Shown piece after piece: positions 37,401 through 49,400 of a stretch of 64,000 bases of DNA (positions are counted from its first letter, which is position 1; every line of letters begins with the position of its first letter). Where the stretch lies: positions 116,260,754 through 116,324,753 of the forward strand of contig CP136061.1 in assembly GCA_032622095.1 (NCBI GenBank). Reading direction: 5' to 3'. Position numbers and translations under genes: made by a program. The stretch comes from Siphonodentalium dalli. Its lineage: Eukaryota; Mollusca; Scaphopoda; Gadilida; Siphonodentaliidae. Below the pieces are notes generated by a model. It was not told where the DNA came from. It made no database searches and was given only the letters and a program-made list of their open reading frames with translations.

Positions 37401-40400
37401 ATCTTTAAATAAAAGAAATTAGTTGAAGTAATTCGGAAAATTTTAAATTAGAGACATTATAGTCACTTGAAGTTTGAAGTATGGCTTAGGAAGGTTCCAT
37501 TTAGCCAAATGGTTCCAATGTTTTGCAAAAATATCTACACGGATGGTTAGTGGTATTTTGTTAGGACACACCCAGATTGGGTTAAAATGTCGATTTTAAA
37601 AATAGATAGATCGCTGTACATGTATCGCCATTGTATGTAGGCGTTATCGAAATGGTTTTAATGTGTTCAAGTTTCGAACAAACCAAAGTTGATCAGAGTT
37701 GACAAGTCGGAAAGTCAGAAATGTAACTGAATAATCAATTATGTTGTGCCCATACAAGAAAAGAATGGCTAGAAAATTGATTATGCCATAATTACATCTA
37801 TTACGTGTATTCTGAGAGTGTCTGTAAGTGTTAATCAGACTAACATGCTTTCCAGTATGTCTAAATGTTTGTTGACGGCACCGAGTACACGTAATAATAT
37901 ACATGTAGAATATAAAAGAAGAAAAACAAAGAACTTACTTTTTAAGGAGTTGTCAGAGAAAAGAACATGAATTTATCCAGATAATCCTATTAATTCCATG
38001 AAAATTGTACTGAATAAAGACACAATTTTTCATGAAAATTGTCCTGAATAAAGACACAGTTTGAACCATAGCTATGTTGAAAACATTATCATTGAGAAAT
38101 ATATCCGTCCAACAAAAAAGTCACAACTGGCTGCTTAGCCCATCAAACTCAAATGACAAAATAAGGCAATTACTAAGATACATACAAATTGTTTGGTCAA
38201 AATTCCTGAATGATATATCGAGACCCTCGTTTAGCCAACACATGGCCTTAGGGTATTAATTATGCAAACTGGTCAAAACTTTCCACGGGACAATAAGCAG
38301 TTTTTCATTAACCGCACTGGAGATGATACAAGGCTAAGTCAATTATATTGCAACCGAGTGGAGTCGCTCAGGCGAACAATTTAAATGAATGTCCACGAGT
38401 GTTATGGAGGTCTCCATAATTGAAAATTTGACTGCTTGGTAAAATTTCATACATATCACATATAAATTAAGTTTCGTTCACCATATCGAGAATTCATATT
38501 TTACGAGGAACATGGGACATGTGAATGAAGACTAGCTTATGCATTCCGTTTAAGAGTTGTCTGAGGTCATGAAAATATAAGTTAGTCGTTGTCTGATGAT
38601 TTTAAGTTAAAGTGACATATGAGAATGAACTGGAAATACGTTTAAAGAGATAGCTGATGTCAGGAAATTAAAGTTTGTATAGTGAACTATTGAATTGTTT
38701 TAAAGGGAAATATCATGATAATAAGGTAAAGTAGGTTGTATTAAAAACCCATATATAATTAGCTATGATTATGTGAACCAATAAGCCAAGCAAATTGTCT
38801 CATGAGTTGTACATTTTATTCCGTTTCACAAGGAATATATATATATATATAATCGATGGCATTTATATAAAATGTCCTTGGTGTGGGAGTTGTTAATGTT
38901 TATGATAGTTGTTAGAATTACTAGCTGACAAGCTATAGATTACTCGACGGGTATGCCCAAATACAGGGCCCGTGATATTTAATTTGGCGTTCCAGGTTTA
39001 TGGAATCGTGCTTTGACACAAACGACGAGATTTTGACACGTCGGCGCTAATGATGTTGTAAAATGTTTATGTTATAGAGCATTAAGGTACATGCTGGTAT
39101 ATATGGAGATGTTTAGTTTGGCATTCCAAGTTAATGGATAGCGATTTGACGTGACAGGCGTGATTTTACACACCATGCCAAGGAATTTCTAAAATCTCAG
39201 TTTATAGAGCATTTGTACAAGAGCATTTGTACCATGCTGGTATTGTAGGGCCTTTGAGCCAAATTAAAAGGTTAGTCGGTTATATGGGCATTTCTGTGCA
39301 ATGAAACGTGTTCTACACGTATAGCGTGATTTTCACACACTAATGCCAACCAGACTTAATTGATATTAGTTTCTAAACACAACGTATGAAGTCCTTTCCA
39401 CTAGACAGTACTATGTTGACCCTTTAGTTATGCCCAAATTCAAGATCGAGTTGAACTTTATTCATCTTTCGTATCGACACAAGGCAAATATAACCCTCCA
39501 CAGGAAGTCAAATTCTGGATATTAAACCATATTGATCCTTTGTCAAATGTCGCCCGCATTCAAGGTCAAATTGGAATTCATTCCAATTTTCGTACTGACC
39601 CAAGGCGATTATTTGAACATAGCTATGACGATGAGATCGATCGACGTCCTCCATCGCTGGATCTGGATCCACTTGGTATTCGGAATGGAGCCAGGACGAA
39701 CGGAGTTAATAGGGAGGCCACTATTAACTCCCAACACGGAATCAGAAGCTAATATTCCAGGATTATGACATTCCTCTGTTCGGAACAATTCCTGCTATCG
39801 ACGATTCGGAGTATGACATTCCTGTGTTAAAAACTTATGTTTTATTGTGTTACATGTATATTCCAAATGGGATAGTTTGGAGCTCCCCTCACGGAATTAT
39901 CAAGTTTTTTGTCTTAGGACAAAAAACTTGAAAAAGGTGATGAGAGTTATGTAATACTTCCAATGTTACCCGGCGTATATAAGGTTAATCTGGAAGTCAA
40001 TACCCTACCATTAGGTCCATAAATTATGCGTGGGAAACTGACCCGAAATTGAATAGCCTGCGCTATTCCGTTGCGAGTAAGTGATTTCCTATAAAGATTG
40101 TATTAAATCTTAACCTGTTTGGACAGGCCAGTACGTGTACGGATAAGATTGGTACACGTGGTTGGGTGTGGCTTTCAGATTTCCATATATACTATTTCAG
40201 CCGGGGATTGAAAGACTGGGCTCTCTCTTGTTTCTGAACACACACTTGATACTAACGTGCAGCGTGAGAAGATGTTGTTGTATTATTCTCCGTGGCCGCC
40301 TGATGTGACTTTGTAAATATTTGTAATAATAAATCTCATCAACGTGTTCTAAGAATTGCCAACTTAATGCTAAGAACCTGGGACCAGCCCGAGAGTGGTA

Positions 40401-43400
40401 CAGGTGTGTACATGGGTCAGCCATTAAGTTTTAATTGTCCACACCCGATAGCACAGCATAGTGCACCCACGACAACATACCTGAACAAGTGTTTGTAATG
40501 GGGAAAGTCGGCATTTGCATTCGGATTTTATTCAGTAATCTCGAATGGGACTTGTTAGCCTGACAAACTTGGTATCGGACCGAGTTCTGATTTCTGTCAG
40601 AATACCCTGACCAGGGTGCGATCCCCGGTCCGCTAGCAAATGGCTGAGATTGTTACATTGAAGGTGATGCTCCGTTACGAGAATCAAACCATGAACAGAA
40701 TTATAACACTTGTCCAATATCAATCTCTGTCAATTTATTAAAGTAATAATGACACTACTGTTATTCTTAGGTATCTGTTTTTACATTGATAAACCAAGAT
40801 GTAATCAACTTTAAGTTCAAATGTGACCAACACATCTGGATCAGTTGTATTGAACCATAAAACAACAAAGTATTATGAGAAAGAATGTTGTTCATAACAT
40901 TATGATAGATAGCGTCTGTAGCGATGGTAATTATTGCTAAATAAATGTCCACGCGTAAATAAAATCCCACGAATTTAGGAGACTTCCGGTAGCGAATCAC
41001 GTGGCATTTTTTATATCTGACAAATTATATCATACCTTATAGGTTCTATAATAATTACATAGATGAATTGCTCACAATAATCTATGCGCCTCGTAAGCCT
41101 TGAAATGGCGCTGATTATGGCGAAATGTCGATTTTCATATTCGAAAAATTGTAAGTCCACCGCCTGTTCGAAAACACGGACTTATTTTAATTGTATGTTT
41201 GAAGCGAAACGGTCCGTGAATTCGAAACAATAATTCTAAAAACTAACGCGTAGGCGACCAGTAATTATTGTATCGATAAATTGAATTTGTTGTCTAGTTG
41301 TTAAACGACAAATTCGGAACAATACTCCCTTTAGACTTCCGTTCGGTTCGTAGCAGAAAATAAACTGACGAGATTCAATCGGTTATATTGGGACTGCGCA
41401 TGCGTGACTGATTCCGAGCAAGCCACTGAAGACCGTGAGAGATCGTAGGCGACCACAAAAAGTTAACCCCTTTTCTACTATGGTTTACAAACGCAGGACA
41501 TATATCCATATAGTTCAGTGTGAACGGCTTCCTTTAGCGGAAATATAAAATTATTTTTATCAACGTCGGTGCACCTCTCCCTTTCAGTGCACCCCTAACT
41601 GGAATGACGCCACTTTTGACAGCTTTAAGCCACCCCATTAGACTCCGCATACCGTGTGGATGATTTTGTATAAGTTTTTGTATAAAATTGGCGAGTATAA
41701 AAATTCGTATAAAATTTATGGCCCCCATATTTCTCATCCAACCGGCACCAATTTGGCGTATCTAAACCACACGATTAGATTTCTCGTATCACTGAGAATA
41801 TGTATCAATCTGCGCTAAACATATTGTCCAACTTTTTTGTGTTCCTCTCACCTTCTACGCATCCTGACTCGAATGCCGCCACTTGTGACAGCTTGTGATA
41901 TCATTAAACCACTCAATTAGACTCCTGATATCATGGAGATGATTATTGATAAGTTTGGTGAACCAATTTTGATCAAATTTAGTGCCCACTAACCCCCATC
42001 TCTCACCCAAACAGCAGTAACATGGCGTCTTTAAATCACACGATCAGACTCCTAGTATTATGGATAAGAATGCGTATCACTTTGGTGGAAATTGGCGCTA
42101 ATATTATTGCGTATCAATGTTGGTGCCCCTCTGACTTTCAGTTCAACCCTGACTCGAATGACGCCACTTTTGACAGATTTAAGCCACACCATATGACTCT
42201 TCATACCATGGGGATGGTATTGTATAAGTGTGGTGGCAACCGGCGACTAAACCCATTCTTATTAAATTGAGTGCCCATCCCACAATCTTTCATCCAAACG
42301 ACAGCAATTTGGAGTCTTTAAATCGCACAATTAGATTTCTTGTATCATGGAGAAGAATATATATCAATTTGGTGGAAATCGGCGCTAAAATAAGTTTTAT
42401 CAATTTTGGTGCCCCTCTCCCCTTATGTGCATCCCTGACGCGAATGGCGCGATGTTTGACATATTTAAACACACCATTAGATTCCTCATATCATGGGAAT
42501 GATTATATAAAAGTTTTATGGCAATCGGGAGCAAACATTCTTTCTACCCCTCCCCCTTTTCTGCCCCCGACAACGGCGTCACTTTAGAAAATTCTAACCC
42601 GCACCATTATCTATCTCGTAAAAAGTTACCCCTAGTAGACCTTTTGGTGCCATCTAGATGGTCCCTCAGTGCTAAACTTAGTTTATCAATTTTGGTGCCC
42701 CTCTCCCCTTCCGTGCATCCCTGACTCGAACAGCGCCACTCTTGACATATTTAAACCACATCATCAGATTCCTTATATCATGGGGATGATTATATATAAG
42801 TTTCGTGGCAATCGGCAACAAAAACAAATTCTGCCCCTCCCCCTTTTCTGCCCATGACAACAGCGTCACTTTAGAAAATCCTAACCCTCACCATTAGCTT
42901 TCTTGTAAAAAGTTACCCCTAATAGACCCCTTTGGTGCCATCTAGATGGTCCTCTGTGAATTTCTATAGGACACAGACAGACATTCGCAAATATAGATAT
43001 AGATTAAATGCAGTGATTGTCAATGGCAAAATGGGTTTCGTTAGTTTATCGCTGATAGTTGCATCCCAAATCGAGTAGTAAATATTTACAATTGAGCATC
43101 GTTCAGACTATGTTTTCTATGTAGTGTTACGGTCGATTTGCTTCAGATTTTCGGTGATGTTAGACAGTTAGTAGAATGTTACATTCCTCCAGTTGGCATA
43201 GCACCTGAACACTAACATCAGTTTCACACACCCGAACAAGTACATAATATGTCTTTAACACTGACTCTAGATATTACTTTTGTTAGTTAATTTTAGTTTT
43301 AAATTACCCTCAGTAGCTAATGGACATATGATGACAATATCAGTTTTCATGGCAGAGGAAAGACCTATAGTCCAGGCACATTAGACATGGAAGTGGAAAA

Positions 43401-46400
43401 GTAAGGAAATAAATCGGGGAAAGCTGATTTTTTTATATTATTTTGGCCATAACATCGCGGACGCGTCACGAAAAGTCCCCTAAAATCCGATTTGAGCTTT
43501 CTGAGTTTCATCATTTTTTCCATATAATTAAACAAAACAATATTTTTCACAATGATGGAAATAATTGGATGTTGTAACAATTTTTCAGCCGAAACGTATA
43601 CAAAAAGCACTCAATATTGTTCGATATACAATTCTCGAACCAACGACACCCATTCAAAAGGAAATATCGAATGAATTTCGCATATATAGATATGAAATAA
43701 AACACTGAGCCAAAATACTGACGATTTTGAAGACAAACTGATGTATTCGATGTCGGATTTCTCAGGCTTCTCAAAACATAGGCGCAAGCTATCTATTTTA
43801 AAAACTGCACAGACACCACCCCGTCGCTATAATAGGCAGAACTAGCGAGTACGCACATCATAAGTTGTCAAAACTTGTAAAAACATAACCCTACCCCCGA
43901 ATCTGGTTGTCAACGATCTGGTCGTATTTTGATATTCTATTTTGTCTAAGCTAGTCATATGCATTACTAAGTTATACCAGTATATGTGAAATATGAGTAC
44001 GAGAGCGAATATAGTGACACGATCAGAATACTACAAACGCGGTCATGAAATGGCTGTCAAAATGGCCGCAACCACCAAGCTAAGCCGAAATGATGGCAAC
44101 TTATTATATAACCACCTAGTAGGTAAAATACGTATTAACAATATACAAGTCTGTTGTTAAATATCTTTAAAGGTACACAGTTCATTAAAACAGGCCCATG
44201 TGGAGGATTTATCGGCCATTGCAACGCAGGTCAAACCCAATGAATTACGTCTTTAAAATTTCGGGTTTTCTGTTTACAGTCGGGGCCAAAAATAATAATT
44301 TCGGGCATGCAACATACGAAGTAATGTTTCGCCACACAATGTATGGTAGTTTCGTTCGGCGTGATGATAAATTATTGAATGGAACGCAGAAACTTAAGTG
44401 CATATCCTTGCGGTATAAATAGTAGTTACATTTCCGGATTGTTCATCACTGTACATGATAATAAACCACACACGTATGTTGCAATTCTTATTATATTGCA
44501 AAGAAACCGCCACCTCTTCAAAAGATTAGCACTGCATCACACCAGATCAAATAGACAGCACATCGTACATTTGATATACGACTAATTTTCGTGCTGCTTC
44601 CAAACCGGTCTCTTAGTAAACAATTTGTTCAACTTACTTCAGTCGGCAACTTGCAACTGGAATATGCTATTACGCAATGTACAATATTAGTTTTCCGTAT
44701 TTTGTTGTTTGAAAATATCTTGCCAAAACCACCCATGAACTTGTGCAAAATATCAGGTGATCATCGTTTAAAGCTGTTATTTCAGCGTTGAACATTGACT
44801 CAATGTTGCTAGTTATGGTTGTTAGTTCAGCAGATATGTGTAACATTAGGGAGAAGGGATACACACGGTAATGCGGTTGCAGAAAACATAGTACCCTTCG
44901 CGTATATGTGACCTTGGTGAATATAACCAAATATTATTTCCAGGTATAAAGACAGTCTCTGTCACAGAGTATGTGGGCAATTTTGGTCAAGTTTAGATTT
45001 TTTTAAAGAAAGTATATGGTACTCCTTTGTGTTTTGATAAATTGCTTTCATAGTATACCACCATGCATTCTTGTGATAACAGCGAAATATTCGTGATTTA
45101 TTACTTATTCTTAGGCAAAAATTACTAATATTTTAAGACACGGAGAATATAATCTACACAATTCACCCATTACTCTATGAATATCTCTCATACTGCTCTA
45201 TAGCAGTGTATTTCGAAAGGTTTGATGGTGTATATATCAAAAGAAACGATGACCGGTCACATTAGTGATACTGCTATGAGCACATATATTTCGGCTTCTA
45301 TGAAAGGTCACAGAATCAATTCTTCGCTATTAAATTTCATTTTACAGTGTAGTGTACATATATATCACGCGATTCAAGATAAATAGTGCAGAAAAATTTG
45401 CCTTATTCTCCCGTTTCTTTGCGGTCAAAAAGTCCAGATTTAACCATTTTATGAGACCTTGCTTTTCGCTATATCTCTCGCGATATATATTAGAGATAAT
45501 TCGCACATACCCGATAAAATGTTTCTCTTATTCTCTGCAATCATTCTTCCTCACATATTTCGAGCGTGTTGTCACTCTTATGGGACTAGCTATTCAATTA
45601 TGCATAAAATGTAAATTTCATTCTATTTTGGCCATTTTGGCGGCCATTTTGGGACTTCAATTCAACTTATATGGTTCACGGCTAAGCATTGTTTGTATGT
45701 ATGTCAATGTATTATGAATTTGGAATTAATTGATCTACACATGACTGCATTCCCATATGGCCTGATGGAGATGCTTCAGAATTTGAACCATTCCGAAAAA
45801 TCAAGATATCTCAAAAAGCTCAACTCGGATTTTAGGGGACTTTTGCCACGTTGTTCATAAACATGTTCTTATTGATCCCTGAAAAAATCAGTTTTCCCCG
45901 ATTTTTTACACTAGTGAAACCTTATGTGCCTGGACTACTAGCAGAGATTTAGTTTAAATGTGCAACCTCTAAAATCTGGTAAGAAACTGACAAAGCATTG
46001 GACAGCTTATGACATAACAGTTTTATTACTAAAGTATGTTTATTCCTTTCAATATTAAATGAATCTCCCATTCAGTTATAAAAATATACATTGGAATGGT
46101 CTATTATTTATTTGGAGGGATATTTAGGGTATATGAGCAGACGACAGCCAGACGAAATGATAATACAAGTGCAGAAGAATTCATATTCATTGGTGGGAAA
46201 TGATAAGATAATAAGTTCGACAAACTACCTATGGTTTTAACTTATTATTTGAACATTTCCTAAGGGAACTACTAATCAATGAGGGTTCAGTATAGAGCGG
46301 GTTAAATTCAAGGCTGAACATCTAACAACTTACCAGCATTGGGTGTCTTCATAAGCTTTTCATATTGTCCCTGACTCTCTTCATGACAGCAACTGCATGC

Positions 46401-49400
46401 CTTCAATTCACCTTTGACCTCTGCCAACATTTGACCCCAGGCATTTTTATCATGGACTTGATTTGAATCATCTTGACATTTATCTTCGAGAATCTGGTTC
46501 AAGTTGTGAACTCTAGAAAGATAAAATACATCAGTTATGAAAATGGGCAGATCTCGCTCGTCATTTTTGTAGACTAGACACCATTATTTGTGGAATAATA
46601 GGACAACCATTGCTTTGTTTCAAATTGTATTGCATAAAGATATCAACCAGAAACCAAATAGTTAATGGAAAAATGAAAATGAAAAGCCCACAACTTGTTT
46701 ACTGGTCTGTCAGATAAGTAATTGATAAAAAAAAGGCATATAACTCTTGCAAAAATCATGATACAAATTTAGTATGTATTTGTCAGTTATAAACTCACAT
46801 ATCTGATTTTGTTTACTGAAACTAGAGTTATCATTCGAAAATGAAGTGAATGGACAACAACCATTTACATAATAAAACATTTTAAAAAAAACGAGAAAAA
46901 AAAACACAAACAAGAAATACTGCGAACAAATTTGCCGTATCAGCCGCTGTGCCAAGTTAAACACAAAATTTACCAGGAATGTAGGAATACAAGCTCAGAC
47001 AAAATTCAGCATGTTGTCAAAACATTTTAAGTTGAAAAAGGAGAATAACTATACAAACAAATTTGGCCAGACCTCATAATCACAGGTGCACAGGTTTTTC
47101 CATGATACTAAATATCTGGGTCAAAAGTTTAAAAAAATTTTACTGAAAAATGTAGGAATACAAGTTTGGACAAAGTTGCATCTAGGGACAGACAGACGGA
47201 CACATGGAAACCCTAACAGAAGCACAAGCTGATTCCTATATACCCCACCCCATAACTTGTGACGGTGGTATCCCATAACTTGTGACGGTGGGTTTAAATA
47301 AATTTTCCTACCAATATGAATCTATTTGAACTAATAATTATGTGAGTGCACTAGACAACACTATCATCTTTAAAGGTTAATGCGAAGAATCATAAGTTGT
47401 ACAATCGTCATTACTAAGAAGAACATGAACAAAATACATAGTCTTTGTTCTTAAAGATGATCTATCTCTTTGTAAACATGTGCGATATAGTTATCGGGGT
47501 ATAAAATATTAGATATGAATCGAAGTCCCCTGTCCGGAAATGCTTCTATCGATTAATATTTATTATATTTCAAATATTTTCTGGTCTAAAAACGTGTGGT
47601 TGTCTAGCTAACGAACAAGAGTGGTTACTGTTAATATAGACCCAAAATGTTATTGTGTAATTATGTCACAAATATAAGTTAATTAGACACATTATCGCTA
47701 TAACTATGTAATAAAAGAATACAAACAATCAGTCTCGGACATTTGACATTCGGAGCATAGCATGGGTACACCCTAATCATCTCTATCGCTATATGGTATC
47801 GCCTGAATGGTCTGTTCTAAAAATAGAACAATAAGGCCAAAAAAAAAAGTGTTTTGGTTCTCGGGCAATTTTTTTTTCAAATCAATGAGGGAGGGTTTTA
47901 TTTTTATTTTTTATTTTTTTCTGCGCATAGTAAGCATGGACAAATTTACCTTCCTCTGTCTAGTAATAACCAGAAAGGTAGAGGGAACTGTTATGCATAT
48001 AAACTTATTTAGTCTTATATAAAAATGACATTGTACTACCAGTGTATGACTGGGATTACCTAACAATATATAATGCCCCCGACATTAACTACTGTTATTG
48101 TTGTCTAAAAACTGATACCTCCCCATTCTAATATGTGATCCTGAATTTAGTCCTGTGCCTTTCAATTGTATAAAGTTACAATTAGTGTAAGATGTTCACA
48201 ATGACTAATTGTAAGAAGAGCATGAGGATCAGCTAATCATTTTCTTAATTGTAGTCATCTACTTCATGTTGTAAGCCTGCAAGTCACTTTTTAACACATT
48301 ACATGTTAGAGCTCAATGCACACTAATATTCAACACATATCTGCTATGGACATGTTTTTTTCTTCTTTTTTTTTCAAATTTAATTTTTCGTAAGTTTTTT
48401 TGTCATAACATCAAGCATTGCAATAAAAAGGCCTAATGCGGCCCTTTTTATTCAATGCGGCGGGGCCTGAGAACCAAAACTTTTTTTTTTGGCCTAAAGG
48501 GTCCCACTTAATCATCTCATTTTATAATAAAAAATTAGAAATAAAATCAATATTAATTGATACAAGCGTTTCCGGTCATGGGTCTTCAATTCATATTTAT
48601 TATTTTATACCCACAGAATTATTTAACAAGAGCATCGCTAGGGCGTGGCAAAATACGCCCTTTAGCCATTTCGAATTGTACTATCGCAAAATAAGATAAA
48701 AGGTCGCAGACCACATGTCCCCCGACTCGAGTGGTAAACTTCATGATTGGATTTGTTAGTAGGATACTATTTTCAACAATGTTATACAGTATATAGATGT
48801 TGCAAACCACCGCAAAATTTCTTGGCAAAATTTCTTGGACAAAACAACCCGATGAACAAACGCATGCAAACGCGAATAAATGATATTTTTGTATTAGCTA
48901 TATAGATGTTGCAAATCACCAACATGTTAGGAACAATATCCCAGAGTTTCAAATCTCTACATTTAAAACTGTAGGAGGAGTTGATTACACCATGAAGGTA
49001 CCCAATCTCATCCAAAAGGCAAAATTTTTCCAAATTTCCTAAATCGAAAACCCCCCAAAAATATGGAAAAAATTATATTTTTTATTAGCTATATAGATGT
49101 TGCAAATCACCAACATGTTAGGAACAATATCCCAGAGTTTCAAATCTCTACATTTAAAACTGTAGGAGGAGTTGATTACACCATGAAGGTACCCAATCTC
49201 ATCCAAAAGGCAAAAATGTTCCAAATTTTCTAAGTCGAAAACCCCCCCAAAAATATGGAAAAAATTATATTTTTTATTAGCTATATAGATGTTGCAAATC
49301 ACCAACATGTTAGGAACAATATCCCAGAGTTTCAAATCTCTACGTTTAAAACTGTAGGAGGAGTTGATTACACCATGAAGGTACCCAATCTCGGACGCAC

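Larger units (their letters stand above)
36035..40402 (+). mobile_element. non-autonomous LTR retrotransposon (4.37 kb)
   Basis: Two direct 453-base repeats (36035-36487, 39950-40402) start TGTAATACTTCC and end TACA. GGTG flanks both sides (36031-36034, 40403-40406). A primer site TGGTGCCGTGA at 36496-36506 is complementary to the 3' end (acceptor stem, A73, CCA) of eukaryotic tRNA-His. A purine-rich AAAAAGGTGATGAGAG precedes the 3' repeat. The 3.46 kb interior has no gag, protease or pol motif I can see, so it must rely on enzymes from elsewhere. About five differences between the repeats make it young. Confidence 0.85.
32461..41546. mobile_element. 9.1 kb terminal-inverted-repeat element, unclassified
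   Basis: Left end ATATTTCCGCTAAAGGAAGC, CGTTCACACTGAACTATATG; right end is the exact complement over about 40 bases. Counting the abutting MITE, flanks read AAAATGAT and AAAATTAT, a possible 8-base duplication with one mismatch. Contents: small GC-richer frames (32640-33223), a two-copy 245 bp repeat (33420-33910), an open minus-strand segment (35377-35847) and an LTR retrotransposon. I see no transposase I can name, so the superfamily is open. Confidence 0.55.
29548..43005. repeat. tandem-unit dispersed repeat, split by a 9.4 kb insertion
   Basis: Begins ACTAGCAGGGTTACCCGGCG and ends GACACAGACAGACATTCGCA before ATAGATATAGATT. The body (29548-32130 and 41547-43005) is diverged units of about 170 bp: TTGGTGCCCCTCTCC, CTGACTCGAATGACGCCAC, TTTAAACCACACAATTAGA and CATGGAGAAGAATGTGTAT. 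The two parts continue each other across the insertion. Repeats opening with TTACCCGGCGTTGCCC are widespread in invertebrates. Confidence 0.65.

Noticed and set aside
40600-40650. tRNA-like B-box text (GGTGCGATCCCCGGTC)
   Set aside because: No cloverleaf or A box at the right distance; at best a trace of a tRNA-derived SINE.
47807-48022. Open frame with a Lys/Phe-rich product, similar to one at 27719-27952
   Set aside because: It lies across a Harbinger-type MITE end and A/T runs. Similarity comes from the shared element, and no transposase motif is present.
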